From NCBI GenBank assembly GCA_002392705.1, contig DGHP01000056.1, forward strand, positions 54,805 through 82,120: 27,316 nucleotides of DNA. The letters run 5' to 3'. Made by a program: the position numbers and the translations under genes. The notes beneath the pieces were generated by a model that was given only the letters and a program-made list of their open reading frames with translations, did not search any database and had not been told where the DNA came from. Shown here piece by piece: positions 1 to 7,528 of this stretch. This DNA comes from Lachnospiraceae bacterium UBA3845 (lineage in GTDB: Bacteria > Bacillota > Clostridia > Lachnospirales > Lachnospiraceae). The first letter of the stretch is position 1; each line of letters begins with the position of its first letter.

Positions 1-65
1 TCAGCCGGCAGAGCAGGGACAGATCAGTGTCTGCAGTATTAAGACCTGTCAGCCGGCAGAGCAGG
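1..65. repeat. 17-bp direct repeat upstream of the aminotransferase gene
   Basis: The 17-mer tcagccggcagagcagg occurs exactly at 1-17 and again at 49-65, just before the ribosome-binding site (ggaggga, 80-86) of the aminotransferase gene. A related string (acagccgg) follows at 74-81. The window starts inside this element, so its full extent is unknown. It could be a small tandem repeat or the end of an upstream element. Confidence 0.6.
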
Positions 66-89
66 CTGTTCTGACAGCCGGAGGGAGCC

Positions 90-1382
90 ATGAGAAAAAT
101 CTATCTTGACAATGCCTGCACCAGTTTTCCGAAACCCCGGCGGGTATCGGACGCAGTGTATGAATATATGACCAGGATCGGCAGCAACATCAACAGGGGC
201 TGCTACATGGACGCTTATAGCGCGGAGGAAATGGTTTTTGATACCCGCCAGCTGCTTTGTGAGCTCTTTCACGGGCAAGATCTGAAAAATGTTGTATTTA
301 CCAAAAATGTGACTGAAAGCCTGAATGTGATCCTGCGGGGTTTTCTGCGCCCGGGCGATCACGTACTTGTCTCTTCCATGGAACACAATGCCGTCATGCG
401 TCCTCTGGTGCAGCTGCAGGCAGCCGGCGTACGCTTCAGCAGGATCCCCTGCGGCGGGGACGGAAGCCTTCAGACCGCCGGGATGGAAGCATTCCTGGAA
501 GAGAACACAAAGGCCCTGGTCCTGACACACGCGAGCAATGTCTGCGGCACCATGATGCCGATTAAAGAAGCCGGTGCCTTCTGCAGAAAGCACGGACTTG
601 CCTTCATAGTCGACAGCGCCCAGACAGCGGGCGTATTCCCCGTTGACATGGAGGAATGCTCCATCGACGCCCTTGCCTTCACCGGGCACAAAGGCCTGCT
701 CGGGCCCCAGGGAACCGGAGGCTTCCTGCTGAAGGAAGATATGATCCGGCAGGTAGAGCCCCTGATCTGCGGCGGCACCGGAAGCCTGAGCCATACGGAA
801 GAGACGCCTTCTTTCATGCCCGACCGCTATGAAGCAGGCACCATGAACCTCCCCGGCATCGCAGGTCTCCATGAAAGCCTTCTTTTCCTTAAGGAAACGG
901 GAACGGACCGGATCCGCAGACATGAGCTCCTGCTCACGGAACAGTTTCTGAAAGGCCTTCAGAAACTGGAGGAGAAGAAAAGAATCCGCATTATCGGGAA
1001 AAAAGATACAGAAAACCGGACAGGAGTCGTTTCCATCCAGACCCTTTCCATGGATCAGGCGGAAGCCTCCGCCCTCCTGGAGGAACGCTATGGGATTCTC
1101 ACCCGGGTCGGACTTCACTGCGCCCCCTCGGCCCATAAGACCCTGGGGACCTATCCGGAAGGCACCATCCGCTTCTCCTTTGGCTTTTACAACACGCAGG
1201 AGGATGTGGACACAGCTCTGGAAGCGCTGGATGATCTTACCGCGGCAGGGCCGGCATGCTGCGCGGCTTGCAAAGCAAGCCTTCCACTGCGCAGCACTGC
1301 GTCTACGCTGCCGCTTCGGTCGGTGCTAAACGAACGTCCACTGGACGTTCAGCGCCCGTCGGAGACACTAAGGAAACACTGA
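90..1382 (+). CDS. Cysteine desulfurase-like class V aminotransferase with repeat-derived C-terminal tail
   Basis: PLP-dependent class V aminotransferase of the cysteine desulfurase (NifS/SufS-like) group, expected to remove sulfur (or selenium) from cysteine (or selenocysteine). Visible residues are the PLP-site histidine in MEHN (H99), D175 and Q178 in the DSAQTAG stretch, the Schiff-base lysine in GHKG (K201), and a probable catalytic cysteine in [14 protein letters not shown] (C344). The start has a strong ribosome-binding site (ggaggga) 3 nt upstream. Family members usually end near residue 380-385. Here the frame continues for about 44 more residues (387-430) of low-complexity, cysteine-containing sequence encoded by a palindrome-rich element, and the stop codon lies inside a perfect hairpin. 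The next gene encodes a LysR regulator. In Clostridia a desulfurase-LysR pair of this kind is often linked to selenium metabolism, but no selD or yedF is visible, so that link is inference. Confidence 0.9.
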   Translation: MRKIYLDNACTSFPKPRRVSDAVYEYMTRIGSNINRGCYMDAYSAEEMVFDTRQLLCELFHGQDLKNVVFTKNVTESLNVILRGFLRPGDHVLVSSMEHNAVMRPLVQLQAAGVRFSRIPCGGDGSLQTAGMEAFLEENTKALVLTHASNVCGTMMPIKEAGAFCRKHGLAFIVDSAQTAGVFPVDMEECSIDALAFTGHKGLLGPQGTGGFLLKEDMIRQVEPLICGGTGSLSHTEETPSFMPDRYEAGTMNLPGIAGLHESLLFLKETGTDRIRRHELLLTEQFLKGLQKLEEKKRIRIIGKKDTENRTGVVSIQTLSMDQAEASALLEERYGILTRVGLHCAPSAHKTLGTYPEGTIRFSFGFYNTQEDVDTALEALDDLTAAGPACCAACKASLPLRSTASTLPLRSVLNERPLDVQRPSETLRKH

Positions 1383-1402
1383 TATAATCAGTGTTTCCTT
1401 AG
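1256..1402. repeat. Hairpin-rich intergenic element overlapping the aminotransferase 3' end
   Basis: Several palindromes follow one another: 1265-1281 (7-bp stem, loop aaa), 1332-1350 (8-bp stem gaacgtcc, loop act) and 1368-1402 (perfect 16-bp stem ctaaggaaacactgat, loop ata). The last contains the stop codon of the upstream gene (1380-1382). No T-run follows it, so it is not a standard terminator, although it may still block transcription. The density of short perfect stems suggests a dispersed palindromic repeat (REP- or MITE-like) that inserted at the gene's end. The repeat family cannot be named from one copy. Confidence 0.6.
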
Positions 1403-1446
1403 ATTAAGGCTTCTCAGGATCATGAAAGGAAACAGGTACAGAAAGC

Positions 1447-2361
1447 ATGGAATTCAAACAGCTGAGATCCTTCGTGACCGTTGCGGAACAGAACAGTTTT
1501 ACAAAGGCCGCACGGATTCTCTACATCTCCCAGCCCACGATCAGCACGCATATCCGGCAGCTGGAGGCAGAACTGAAGACCCCCCTGATTATCCGCACCA
1601 CGAAGAGTGTGGAACTGACAGCCAAAGGGCAGGAAGTATACGGCTATGCCGTCAGCATCCTCGATATGAAAGAGCGCATGGTCAGAAGCTGCGGCGGGGA
1701 AAAGCGGAAAATCCTCCAGCTCGGTGCCTCCACGATCCCTTCTGCCTATGTCCTCCCGGAGGTTCTGCCCGCTTTCGGTCAGCTGCATCCGGACGTCTAT
1801 TTTGTGGTTCATCAGGGCGACAGCCAGTCTGTTGCCGACGCGATCCGGGACAAGGTCTATGATCTGGGGCTGATCGGGATGAGATGCTCCGTACCGGGAC
1901 TGGAATGTATCCCCTTCTGCGAAGATCATATGGTTTTCATAACGCCGGTCAGCGAGCCCTATCTGCGTCTGCAGGAAGAACAGGATCCCGGATCCGTGAT
2001 CCGCACTCTTCTTAAGGCGCCCATTATCCTCCGTGAAAAAGGAAGCGGCAGCCGGAAAAGCGCGGACCGCTTTCTGGCTGCCATGAATGTCAATGAAGAT
2101 GATCTGAATGTCACCGCCCGCATCAACGATCAGGAGGCGATCAAAAATATGGTTGCGGGAGGGCTCGGCGTCTCCATCATCTCGGAGAGGGCGGCGCGCA
2201 ATTTCAGGCAGGAAAAAAGAATCCTGGCCTTCCCGCTGCCTGAAGGCAGCGCATCCCGCACCCTCTGCGTCATCTGCCGGAAAGACTTCCGCCGCAGCGA
2301 TTACGCCGAAGATTTCATTCGTTTCCTGACAAGGGAATACGACCGGAAGACATCCTCCTGA
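1447..2361 (+). CDS. LysR-family transcriptional regulator
   Basis: A 304-residue LysR-type regulator of typical length. The N-terminal winged helix-turn-helix is at about residues 1-60, with the characteristic AARILYISQPTIS recognition region. The effector-binding domain spans about residues 88-300. The protein resembles the CysL/CysB-like branch. The start at 1447 matches the usual MEFKQLRSF opening of the family but has only a weak ribosome-binding site; an upstream ATG at 1422 is out of frame. The gene lies 64 nt downstream of the desulfurase gene on the same strand and may regulate it or be transcribed with it. A role in sulfur or selenium metabolism is plausible from context but unproven. 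Confidence 0.92.
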   Translation: MEFKQLRSFVTVAEQNSFTKAARILYISQPTISTHIRQLEAELKTPLIIRTTKSVELTAKGQEVYGYAVSILDMKERMVRSCGGEKRKILQLGASTIPSAYVLPEVLPAFGQLHPDVYFVVHQGDSQSVADAIRDKVYDLGLIGMRCSVPGLECIPFCEDHMVFITPVSEPYLRLQEEQDPGSVIRTLLKAPIILREKGSGSRKSADRFLAAMNVNEDDLNVTARINDQEAIKNMVAGGLGVSIISERAARNFRQEKRILAFPLPEGSASRTLCVICRKDFRRSDYAEDFIRFLTREYDRKTSS

Positions 2362-2379
2362 AAACTTCCGGAGCGGCTT

Positions 2380-2404
2380 AAGTCAGGCTGTGCACAGCTG
2401 ACTT
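2380..2404. terminator. Hairpin between convergent LysR and ABC genes
   Basis: The stem aagtca/tgactt is continued after a one-base bulge by gctgt/acagc around a 2-nt loop. It lies in the 58-nt gap between two convergent genes and could work as a bidirectional transcription end. There is no T-run on either side, so this is a weak call. Confidence 0.35.
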
Positions 2405-2419
2405 CTGCCTGCCGCAGTA

Positions 2420-3004
2420 TCAGGTGCCAAGATCAAATCTGCGGCAGAATTCCAGGCCCTCTGAGCCGCGCTGGGCAAATACGATGCCCTTGTGGCCCGC
2501 TTTGTCCCGGATATAGGAAATCATCCTGCCCCGCAGAGCATCATCCATACCGCGGAAGGGTTCATCCATCAGGAGAACATCTGAGGGAATGATGCAGGCC
2601 CGGATGATCACGACGATCCGGCGCGTTACCGGATCCAGGCTGCTCACCGGGACATACAGATCCTCCTCCTTCAGAAACTTCCCCAGTTCCTCCGCAGCGA
2701 CCATCTCCGACAGGCGTTCATTGACCATCGCCACATTCTCTACCGCGGAGAACTGTTCACACAGGCGGTCCTCCTGAAATACGACTCCCGCATTGACGGA
2801 AGCATACTTATAATCCCCCAGAAGGTTCACGGAGCCGCTGTCGGCCTTCTCCAGGCCGAGCACGATCCGCAAAAGCAGCGTCTTCCCGCTCTCCTCTGGG
2901 CCGGTCAGCAGCCAGGTATCTTCAGAGCCGATGTGCCAGTTTATGTCTTTCAGCACGGCTCTTCCGTTCACAGACTTGCTGATATCTTTCAATTCGATAA
3001 TCAT
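2420..3004 (-). CDS. Degenerate ABC transporter ATP-binding protein
   Basis: A 194-residue ABC-type ATPase, short for the nitrate/taurine/sulfonate (SsuB/TauB-like) group it resembles, usually about 240-260 residues. Walker A is GPEESGKT (35-42), the Q-loop glutamine is in VFQEDR (Q77), and Walker B is DVLLMDEP (142-149), followed by a D-loop-like GMDD. Two elements needed for ATP hydrolysis are altered. The LSGGQ signature is replaced by VSSLDPVTRR (about 120-129), and the switch histidine region reads FAQRG with no histidine. The start codon overlaps the stop of an upstream fragment (ATGA), so the two are translationally coupled. The gene may be decaying or serve a non-transport role. Family assignment is firm; activity is doubtful. 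Confidence 0.85.
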   Translation of the reverse strand: MIIELKDISKSVNGRAVLKDINWHIGSEDTWLLTGPEESGKTLLLRIVLGLEKADSGSVNLLGDYKYASVNAGVVFQEDRLCEQFSAVENVAMVNERLSEMVAAEELGKFLKEEDLYVPVSSLDPVTRRIVVIIRACIIPSDVLLMDEPFRGMDDALRGRMISYIRDKAGHKGIVFAQRGSEGLEFCRRFDLGT

Positions 3005-3174
3005 TGATCTGATCCTCCCTCCCGGCCGTTCTCCTTTTTCTCTTTTTTAGTCCGGTTCATCAGCCCGGACAGACCGGGCATCTTTGCCGGAAGAATGATA
3101 TACTTCAGCTTTGCTTTTTTCGGAATATGAAAAACCTCTGCCATCTCGAGCAGTTTCGGATCCACTTCACTCAT
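3001..3174 (-). pseudogene. Fragment of ABC transporter permease (cytoplasmic EAA-loop region)
   Basis: A 57-codon open frame from ATG at 3174 ends in the ATGA overlap with the ATPase gene. Its first half, VDPKLLEMAEVFHIPKK followed by KLKYIILPAKMPGL, resembles the EAA loop of SsuC/TauC-type permeases (pattern: Asp/Pro-LLEMA-V-x-I/V-P ... LPA-x-xP), which contacts the ATPase. The second half is a short lysine/glutamate-rich tail with no membrane helix. Upstream in the same frame a stop occurs 17 codons before the ATG, and no permease-like sequence is seen in the neighbouring frames. I read it as the remnant of a permease of which little more than the coupling loop survives. A genuine small protein is possible. 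Confidence 0.5.
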
Positions 3175-3506
3175 ACTCAGAACCTGTTCCCTTCTGTATG
3201 CTGTTCTGTCTTCGCCGCGGGCTTATGGCAGAGCAGTCTGCCGTTTCAGCCACCCGTCTGCCACATATTCTATCACAGGCTTTCCCCGCGAACAATGAGA
3301 ATAGGGCTTGCATTCTGATGCCTGTGAAGGGTAATATAGGTTCCTGAAGATTATTCTTGCGGTTAAGCCGTGCTTTTTCAGGCCGGATCACGGCCCGGCT
3401 TCAGCTGCACGCCCGTGCTGCCATGCACTGCTCCGGCCGTCGCCTGAATATCCCAGGCCGGATCAGATTTTCATTCATGAGTATCATCTAAGGAGATTCA
3501 AGCGAT
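3175..3506. other. Intergenic region between divergent genes
   Basis: This holds the promoters of the leftward ABC remnant and the rightward murT. The only clear site is the murT ribosome-binding site aaggag (3490-3495). A weak -35/-10-like pair (ttgcat, 18 nt, taatat) lies near 3311-3340 but is too poor to call. No RNA gene or long repeat is seen. Confidence 0.4.
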
Positions 3507-4886
3507 ATGTCCAAGCCAAATAAAGTCCAGGTAGTTCTGTCCACTGCGGTCTGCAAACTGACCAGGTCCGCGCTGCGGAAAAGCGGACGCGGCGGCACCG
3601 CCATCCCAGGCAAAGTCGCCATGAAATTTGCCGGCAATATTCTGGAGGCAACCTCCGAGGGAATGGAGATTGTCGTTGTGACCGGAACCAACGGAAAGTC
3701 CACCACCTGCGGCATGATCGAACACGCCATCAGATCCTGCGGCCATGACTGCCTGTATGACCGCTCAGGAGCCAACCTCCTGTCCGGAATCACCGCGAAT
3801 CTGACCTGTAACGCCAGCTGGACCGGAAAACCAAAGACCCATTACGCTGTCATAGAATGTGACGAGGCAGCCCTGAAACAGGTTGTTCCCCTGGTTCACC
3901 CCAAAGCGGTGGTCGTCACAAATCTTTTCAGCGACCAGGTAGACCGCCTGGGAGGTGTCGGGAAGACCCTGGAAGAGATCCGGAAAGGGGTAAAACTGGT
4001 CCCGGATACCACTCTTGTGCTGAACGCGGATGAACCCCAGTCCGCCTCTCTTGCCCTGAATGTTCCGAACCGTGTCATTTATTACGGTATGAATAAAGAA
4101 GTCGGCGTCCAGGGAGATATCGACCTGAAAGACGCCGGCGTCTGCCCGGTCTGCGGCGGAGTCTACAGCTACTCCTACCACACCTATGCGCACCTCGGCG
4201 GATACCGCTGCGAAAAATGCGGCTACGGCAGGAAGGATCCGGATGTGGCCATCAGCTCGATCGATAAGGTCGGTCCTGCGGGCAGTGAAGTAAAGATGCA
4301 GATCCGGGGGAAAACCTGCCCGGTCCGGATCGCGATCCCCGCGGTCTACAATATCAGCAACGCGGCCGCAGCCACAGGTGCCTGCATGGCCCTCGGCCTG
4401 AACCTGACGAAGATCCTTGCCTCCTTCTCCAGCGCGAAAGCTGCTTTCGGACGGCTCGAAACATTTGATCTGAACGGTCAGCGGCTCCAGATGATCCTGG
4501 TGAAAAACCCCGCCGGCTGCAATCAGGCTTTCTCCTATCTGACCGGGCTGAAGGAGGACTATGTCGCTGTCCTCTGCCTCAACAACCGGACCGGCGACGG
4601 GCATGACATCTCCTGGATCAACGATACCGATTACGAGATGCTTGTCTCTGACCCGCATCTGAAAAAAGCCTTTGTGGCCGGGGAATGCAGGACGCAGCTT
4701 GCACAGCGCCTGAAGAAGGCAGGCCTCCCCGCCGAAAACATGCAGCTGGCCGATGACTATAATTCCCTTCTGCAGAAGCTGACGCAGGAAAAGTATCCTG
4801 TCTACGCCCTGCCCAACTATACGGCCATGATGGAACTTCGGAAGGTTCTCGCCGAGGCAACCGGCAGAAAGGATTTCTGGGAATGA
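3507..4886 (+). CDS. murT: Lipid II isoglutaminyl synthase, MurT subunit
   Basis: A Mur-ligase-family protein of 459 residues, the usual length of MurT. With the glutaminase GatD, MurT amidates the D-glutamate of the lipid II stem peptide to D-isoglutamine at the cytoplasmic face of the membrane. The ATP-binding loop is TGTNGKST (59-66). A four-cysteine zinc ribbon typical of MurT lies in the central domain (C213, C216, C235, C238). The C-terminal domain has the MurT hallmark DGHDISWINDTDYE (from about 364), which holds the conserved aspartates. The start at ATG 3507 follows aaggag. GatD normally lies next to murT, but the next gene here is an acetyltransferase and no GatD reading frame is visible in the window, so GatD must be elsewhere or missing. 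Confidence 0.93.
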   Translation: MSKPNKVQVVLSTAVCKLTRSALRKSGRGGTAIPGKVAMKFAGNILEATSEGMEIVVVTGTNGKSTTCGMIEHAIRSCGHDCLYDRSGANLLSGITANLTCNASWTGKPKTHYAVIECDEAALKQVVPLVHPKAVVVTNLFSDQVDRLGGVGKTLEEIRKGVKLVPDTTLVLNADEPQSASLALNVPNRVIYYGMNKEVGVQGDIDLKDAGVCPVCGGVYSYSYHTYAHLGGYRCEKCGYGRKDPDVAISSIDKVGPAGSEVKMQIRGKTCPVRIAIPAVYNISNAAAATGACMALGLNLTKILASFSSAKAAFGRLETFDLNGQRLQMILVKNPAGCNQAFSYLTGLKEDYVAVLCLNNRTGDGHDISWINDTDYEMLVSDPHLKKAFVAGECRTQLAQRLKKAGLPAENMQLADDYNSLLQKLTQEKYPVYALPNYTAMMELRKVLAEATGRKDFWE

Positions 4887-5005
4887 CCCTTTCCCGAAGC
4901 CGTATTTTCATAAATTTTTTGGAAAAACACAGAATGCGGCATTTTTCCCGCTTATTATTATCAAAGACGGACTTACGAATGCCGGACCGGCCGCAGGAGA
5001 AATGA

Positions 5006-5689
5006 ATGATAAAACAACTGACAATCCGCCCTGTTTCCGAGGCGGATACTGCAGCATTGCTGAAGATTTACAGTCCCTATGTGGAGAACACGGCCGTATC
5101 TTTTGAATACAGCACGCCTTCGGAAACCGAATTCAGGGAACGGATCCGGACAATCTCCCGGAACTACCCTTACCTTGTGGCTGAGACAGACCCTTCCCTG
5201 CAGCGGTCTGAAAGTGCCGGCGTCCTGCTCAGCGCAGCCGGGGCATACTCCCCGCGGCGGCAGCATTCTGATGCTGCCGCCGCGGGCCTCCAGGTCGCGG
5301 GCTACGCCTACGCTTCACCCTTCAAAGAACGGGAAGCCTACAGGCACTGCGCGGAAGTATCGATCTATATCGATCCGCGTTTTCACAGAATGGGGCTGGG
5401 AAAGGCGCTTTACCGGGAGCTGGAAAGATATCTCCTTGCGCAGAATGTATTTACCGTATATGCCTGCATCGCAGTTCCGGATGAAACAGACGAATACCTG
5501 ACCGATGACAGCGAACGCTTTCACGCAAAGATGGGATACCGGACAGTAGGAAAATACGACCGCTGCGGCTATAAATTCGGCAGATGGCACAATATGATCT
5601 GGATGGAAAAAGAGATCGCGGAAAAACCGGAGAAACCGGAAGATTTCATCCCCTTCTCCCGTCTTACGGGAGATCCTGGCAGATGCTGA
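5006..5689 (+). CDS. GNAT-family N-acetyltransferase (phosphinothricin acetyltransferase-like)
   Basis: A GNAT acetyltransferase of the phosphinothricin/methionine-sulfoximine acetyltransferase-like group. The N-terminus (IRPVSEADTAALLKIYSPYV) and the acetyl-CoA-binding motif RFHRMGLGKALY (about 129-140) are characteristic. The C-terminal GYKFGRWHNMIWMEK is also typical of the subgroup. At 227 residues it is longer than the usual 160-190, partly from an inserted stretch at about residues 62-95 encoded by DNA with a perfect 16-bp-stem hairpin, and partly from a charged tail. The start ATG at 5006 follows agga at a good distance; a nearby ATG at 5002 is out of frame. The physiological substrate is unknown, and nothing nearby suggests herbicide or antibiotic biosynthesis. 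Confidence 0.9.
   Translation: MIKQLTIRPVSEADTAALLKIYSPYVENTAVSFEYSTPSETEFRERIRTISRNYPYLVAETDPSLQRSESAGVLLSAAGAYSPRRQHSDAAAAGLQVAGYAYASPFKEREAYRHCAEVSIYIDPRFHRMGLGKALYRELERYLLAQNVFTVYACIAVPDETDEYLTDDSERFHAKMGYRTVGKYDRCGYKFGRWHNMIWMEKEIAEKPEKPEDFIPFSRLTGDPGRC
5251..5286. repeat. Perfect 16-bp-stem palindrome inside the GNAT gene
   Basis: cccgcggcggcagcat (5251-5266) is followed by the loop tctg and its exact reverse complement (5271-5286). It encodes part of an Ala-rich stretch absent from ordinary GNAT proteins, which suggests a palindromic element inserted in frame into a surface loop. Confidence 0.7.
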
Positions 5690-5720
5690 CAAGCCGTGAA
5701 TCCTCGAAGCTTATAAAAGA

Positions 5721-5773
5721 AAAATCGGATCTGACAGGGCTGAACCTGTTCCAGGACTGATTCAGCTCAGGCT
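5721..5773. repeat. Partial copy of the internal linker of the adjacent secreted-protein gene
   Basis: This sequence at and just past the gene's stop codon closely matches 6072-6124 inside the gene (I count roughly 85% identity over about 52 nt). The internal copy encodes the DLNQSGTASAPSDPN linker. The outer copy is shifted by one base relative to the coding frame, so the gene now stops at its edge. This looks like the remains of a tandem duplication. Confidence 0.6.
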
Positions 5774-7491
5774 CCCGGATATCCTGCTGTACTGGTCCAT
5801 GCTTTCACTTCTGTATCTTTATCCGGCATATAGAAGGTATATGTTCCCCAGTCCTGCCATCTGCCGATGTCGCCTCCATTTACCTCAATCACCACTTCCG
5901 CGTCAGCCATTCCCACTGTATGAACCGTAACCAGGGTGCCGGCCTTCGCCTTTTCCGGACAGTCCACAATCACGTTTTCTGTATCGACAACTGTAATACG
6001 GTGCTCCCCCTCTGCAAGCGGCTCCATCTCCGTATCCTGTCCCCGGCCTCCTGTCATTCCGCCTGCCGGAGAAAGATTCGGATCTGACGGGGCAGAAGCT
6101 GTCCCGGACTGATTCAGATCAGGCGTTTTTGCCCCGGAAGCAAAATCAACTCCCTCAATAAGGGCATCCGCAGCATTATAGGTGAACCCCATGATCCCGA
6201 ATCGTCCGACTTTGATCTCCTCAACCGTATCCGCACCGTCATAGGCGCTGAGAACGCCGAAACCATCAATGACCGGCTGCGCCACACATACCTCATTCCC
6301 CGAAGAATTCGTATAGACCATCAGCGCAATTCCGTCATTCACATCCGCATACACAGACATCTGGATCCGGAAGCCGGTACTGTCAGGCTGAATAATATTC
6401 TCCCCGAAATGCAGTGCGCTCCTCTCTTCTTCCGGAAAACGGAGAACACCGAGAAGCTCGATATATTCCGTTTCCCTGTAAGAATCCGCGGTCAGATCCC
6501 TTCTCCCGTTCATGACAGTTACGGTCTGGACCGTCCCGTCATACTCTCCCCCTGCAGGGCGGAAGATCAGAATGAAACTGGATCCGTCCGACGCCTGGAT
6601 ACTTATATGGTCCGTAATGATCTGGTCAATATCAATGTCACATTCATCCAGAGTTTCAAAAGGAAAAAGCTTCCCGATCCGGATCTCTTCGGAATCCCAG
6701 TCACTGGAAAACACCTTCTGCCGGCCTTTTCCCTGCCAGACCGCGTCATAGCTGAAATAGTAGCTGTCCGAACCTGTAATATCCAGATAAGTCATGATAT
6801 AGTTGCCGCCGTCTGAAACGGTGATATCCCTTGTATACGCACTCAGCCTCTCCGAAACCGGTTCCGCTTCCCAGTCTGAAAAGGTCAGATACGGTCTTTC
6901 AGATGTCATATCGCCCGCCGGAAGCAGCCCGGCGGGCTCTCCGATGTCCGGAGAAGACAATTCTTCCGCAAGGCCATTTCCATCATCGACATCCTGCCCG
7001 CTTCCGGCCTGTATCTCATTCCCGATCCGGATTGCGGCGATCACGTCCCGCACTTCCGCCCACAAAGCGTCATATCCGGCGCGGACCGCCTCATCTTCCG
7101 TATATGCCTGATAATCCGTCGGAAGCTCCGCATAGTAATTCATGCAGCTGTCTTCATCAAATCCGATATATACAAAGCTGGGAAGCTCCGAGAAAGCTGT
7201 ATTTACAGAAGCGCCGATCGTAAAGAGCCGCCCTCCTTCAAGGCCTTCCTCCGCATAAGCGTCATAGCTCGCCTTCTGGTAAAAAGTGGCGCCCCGGTCT
7301 CCTGTTTTTACAAATGTATTCCGGTACCAGTTCCCATCCAGCGTGACCAGGACGCCCTGATCAAAATAATAGGAATATGTTCCGTCCGGATTCAGGTAGT
7401 CCACATAATTGTCAAAGACGCCCGCCCATGCAGCGGAAGATACTGCAATGCCTGCGGCCAGAGTTATCAGAGCCATAATCCATTTCTTCAT
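5767..7491 (-). CDS. Secreted protein of unknown function
   Basis: About 574 residues from ATG 7491. I chose this start because it opens MKKWIMALITLAAGIAVSS, a typical Sec signal peptide with a probable cleavage at AWA-G, and because ggagg lies 11 nt upstream. An in-frame ATG at 7500 is possible but only 2 nt from that site. There is no lipobox cysteine and no later membrane helix. Visible parts are an N-terminal domain of about 170 residues rich in Tyr/Asp, a middle of predicted beta character, a Gly/Ser/Pro linker (DLNQSGTASAPSDPN), and a C-terminal 80-residue module beginning HRITVVDTENVIVDCPEKA that looks like a small beta-sandwich. No enzyme motif is recognised. The gene starts 37 nt after the stop of a response regulator gene and is probably in its operon. 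Confidence 0.8.
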   Translation of the reverse strand: MKKWIMALITLAAGIAVSSAAWAGVFDNYVDYLNPDGTYSYYFDQGVLVTLDGNWYRNTFVKTGDRGATFYQKASYDAYAEEGLEGGRLFTIGASVNTAFSELPSFVYIGFDEDSCMNYYAELPTDYQAYTEDEAVRAGYDALWAEVRDVIAAIRIGNEIQAGSGQDVDDGNGLAEELSSPDIGEPAGLLPAGDMTSERPYLTFSDWEAEPVSERLSAYTRDITVSDGGNYIMTYLDITGSDSYYFSYDAVWQGKGRQKVFSSDWDSEEIRIGKLFPFETLDECDIDIDQIITDHISIQASDGSSFILIFRPAGGEYDGTVQTVTVMNGRRDLTADSYRETEYIELLGVLRFPEEERSALHFGENIIQPDSTGFRIQMSVYADVNDGIALMVYTNSSGNEVCVAQPVIDGFGVLSAYDGADTVEEIKVGRFGIMGFTYNAADALIEGVDFASGAKTPDLNQSGTASAPSDPNLSPAGGMTGGRGQDTEMEPLAEGEHRITVVDTENVIVDCPEKAKAGTLVTVHTVGMADAEVVIEVNGGDIGRWQDWGTYTFYMPDKDTEVKAWTSTAGYPGA

Positions 7492-7528
7492 AACAATCAT
7501 GTCCTCCGGGCGTTCAGGTCCTGTGAAT

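Noticed and set aside
39..1136. Long minus-strand frame opposite the aminotransferase
   Set aside because: Antisense shadow of a clear family member; its protein has no recognisable motif.
1383..1388. TATAAT in the loop of the 1368-1402 hairpin as a promoter for the LysR gene
   Set aside because: A perfect -10 hexamer, but no acceptable -35 at 16-19 nt upstream; it is part of the palindrome.
3765..4658. 297-residue minus-strand frame opposite murT
   Set aside because: Antisense shadow; murT has all family motifs.
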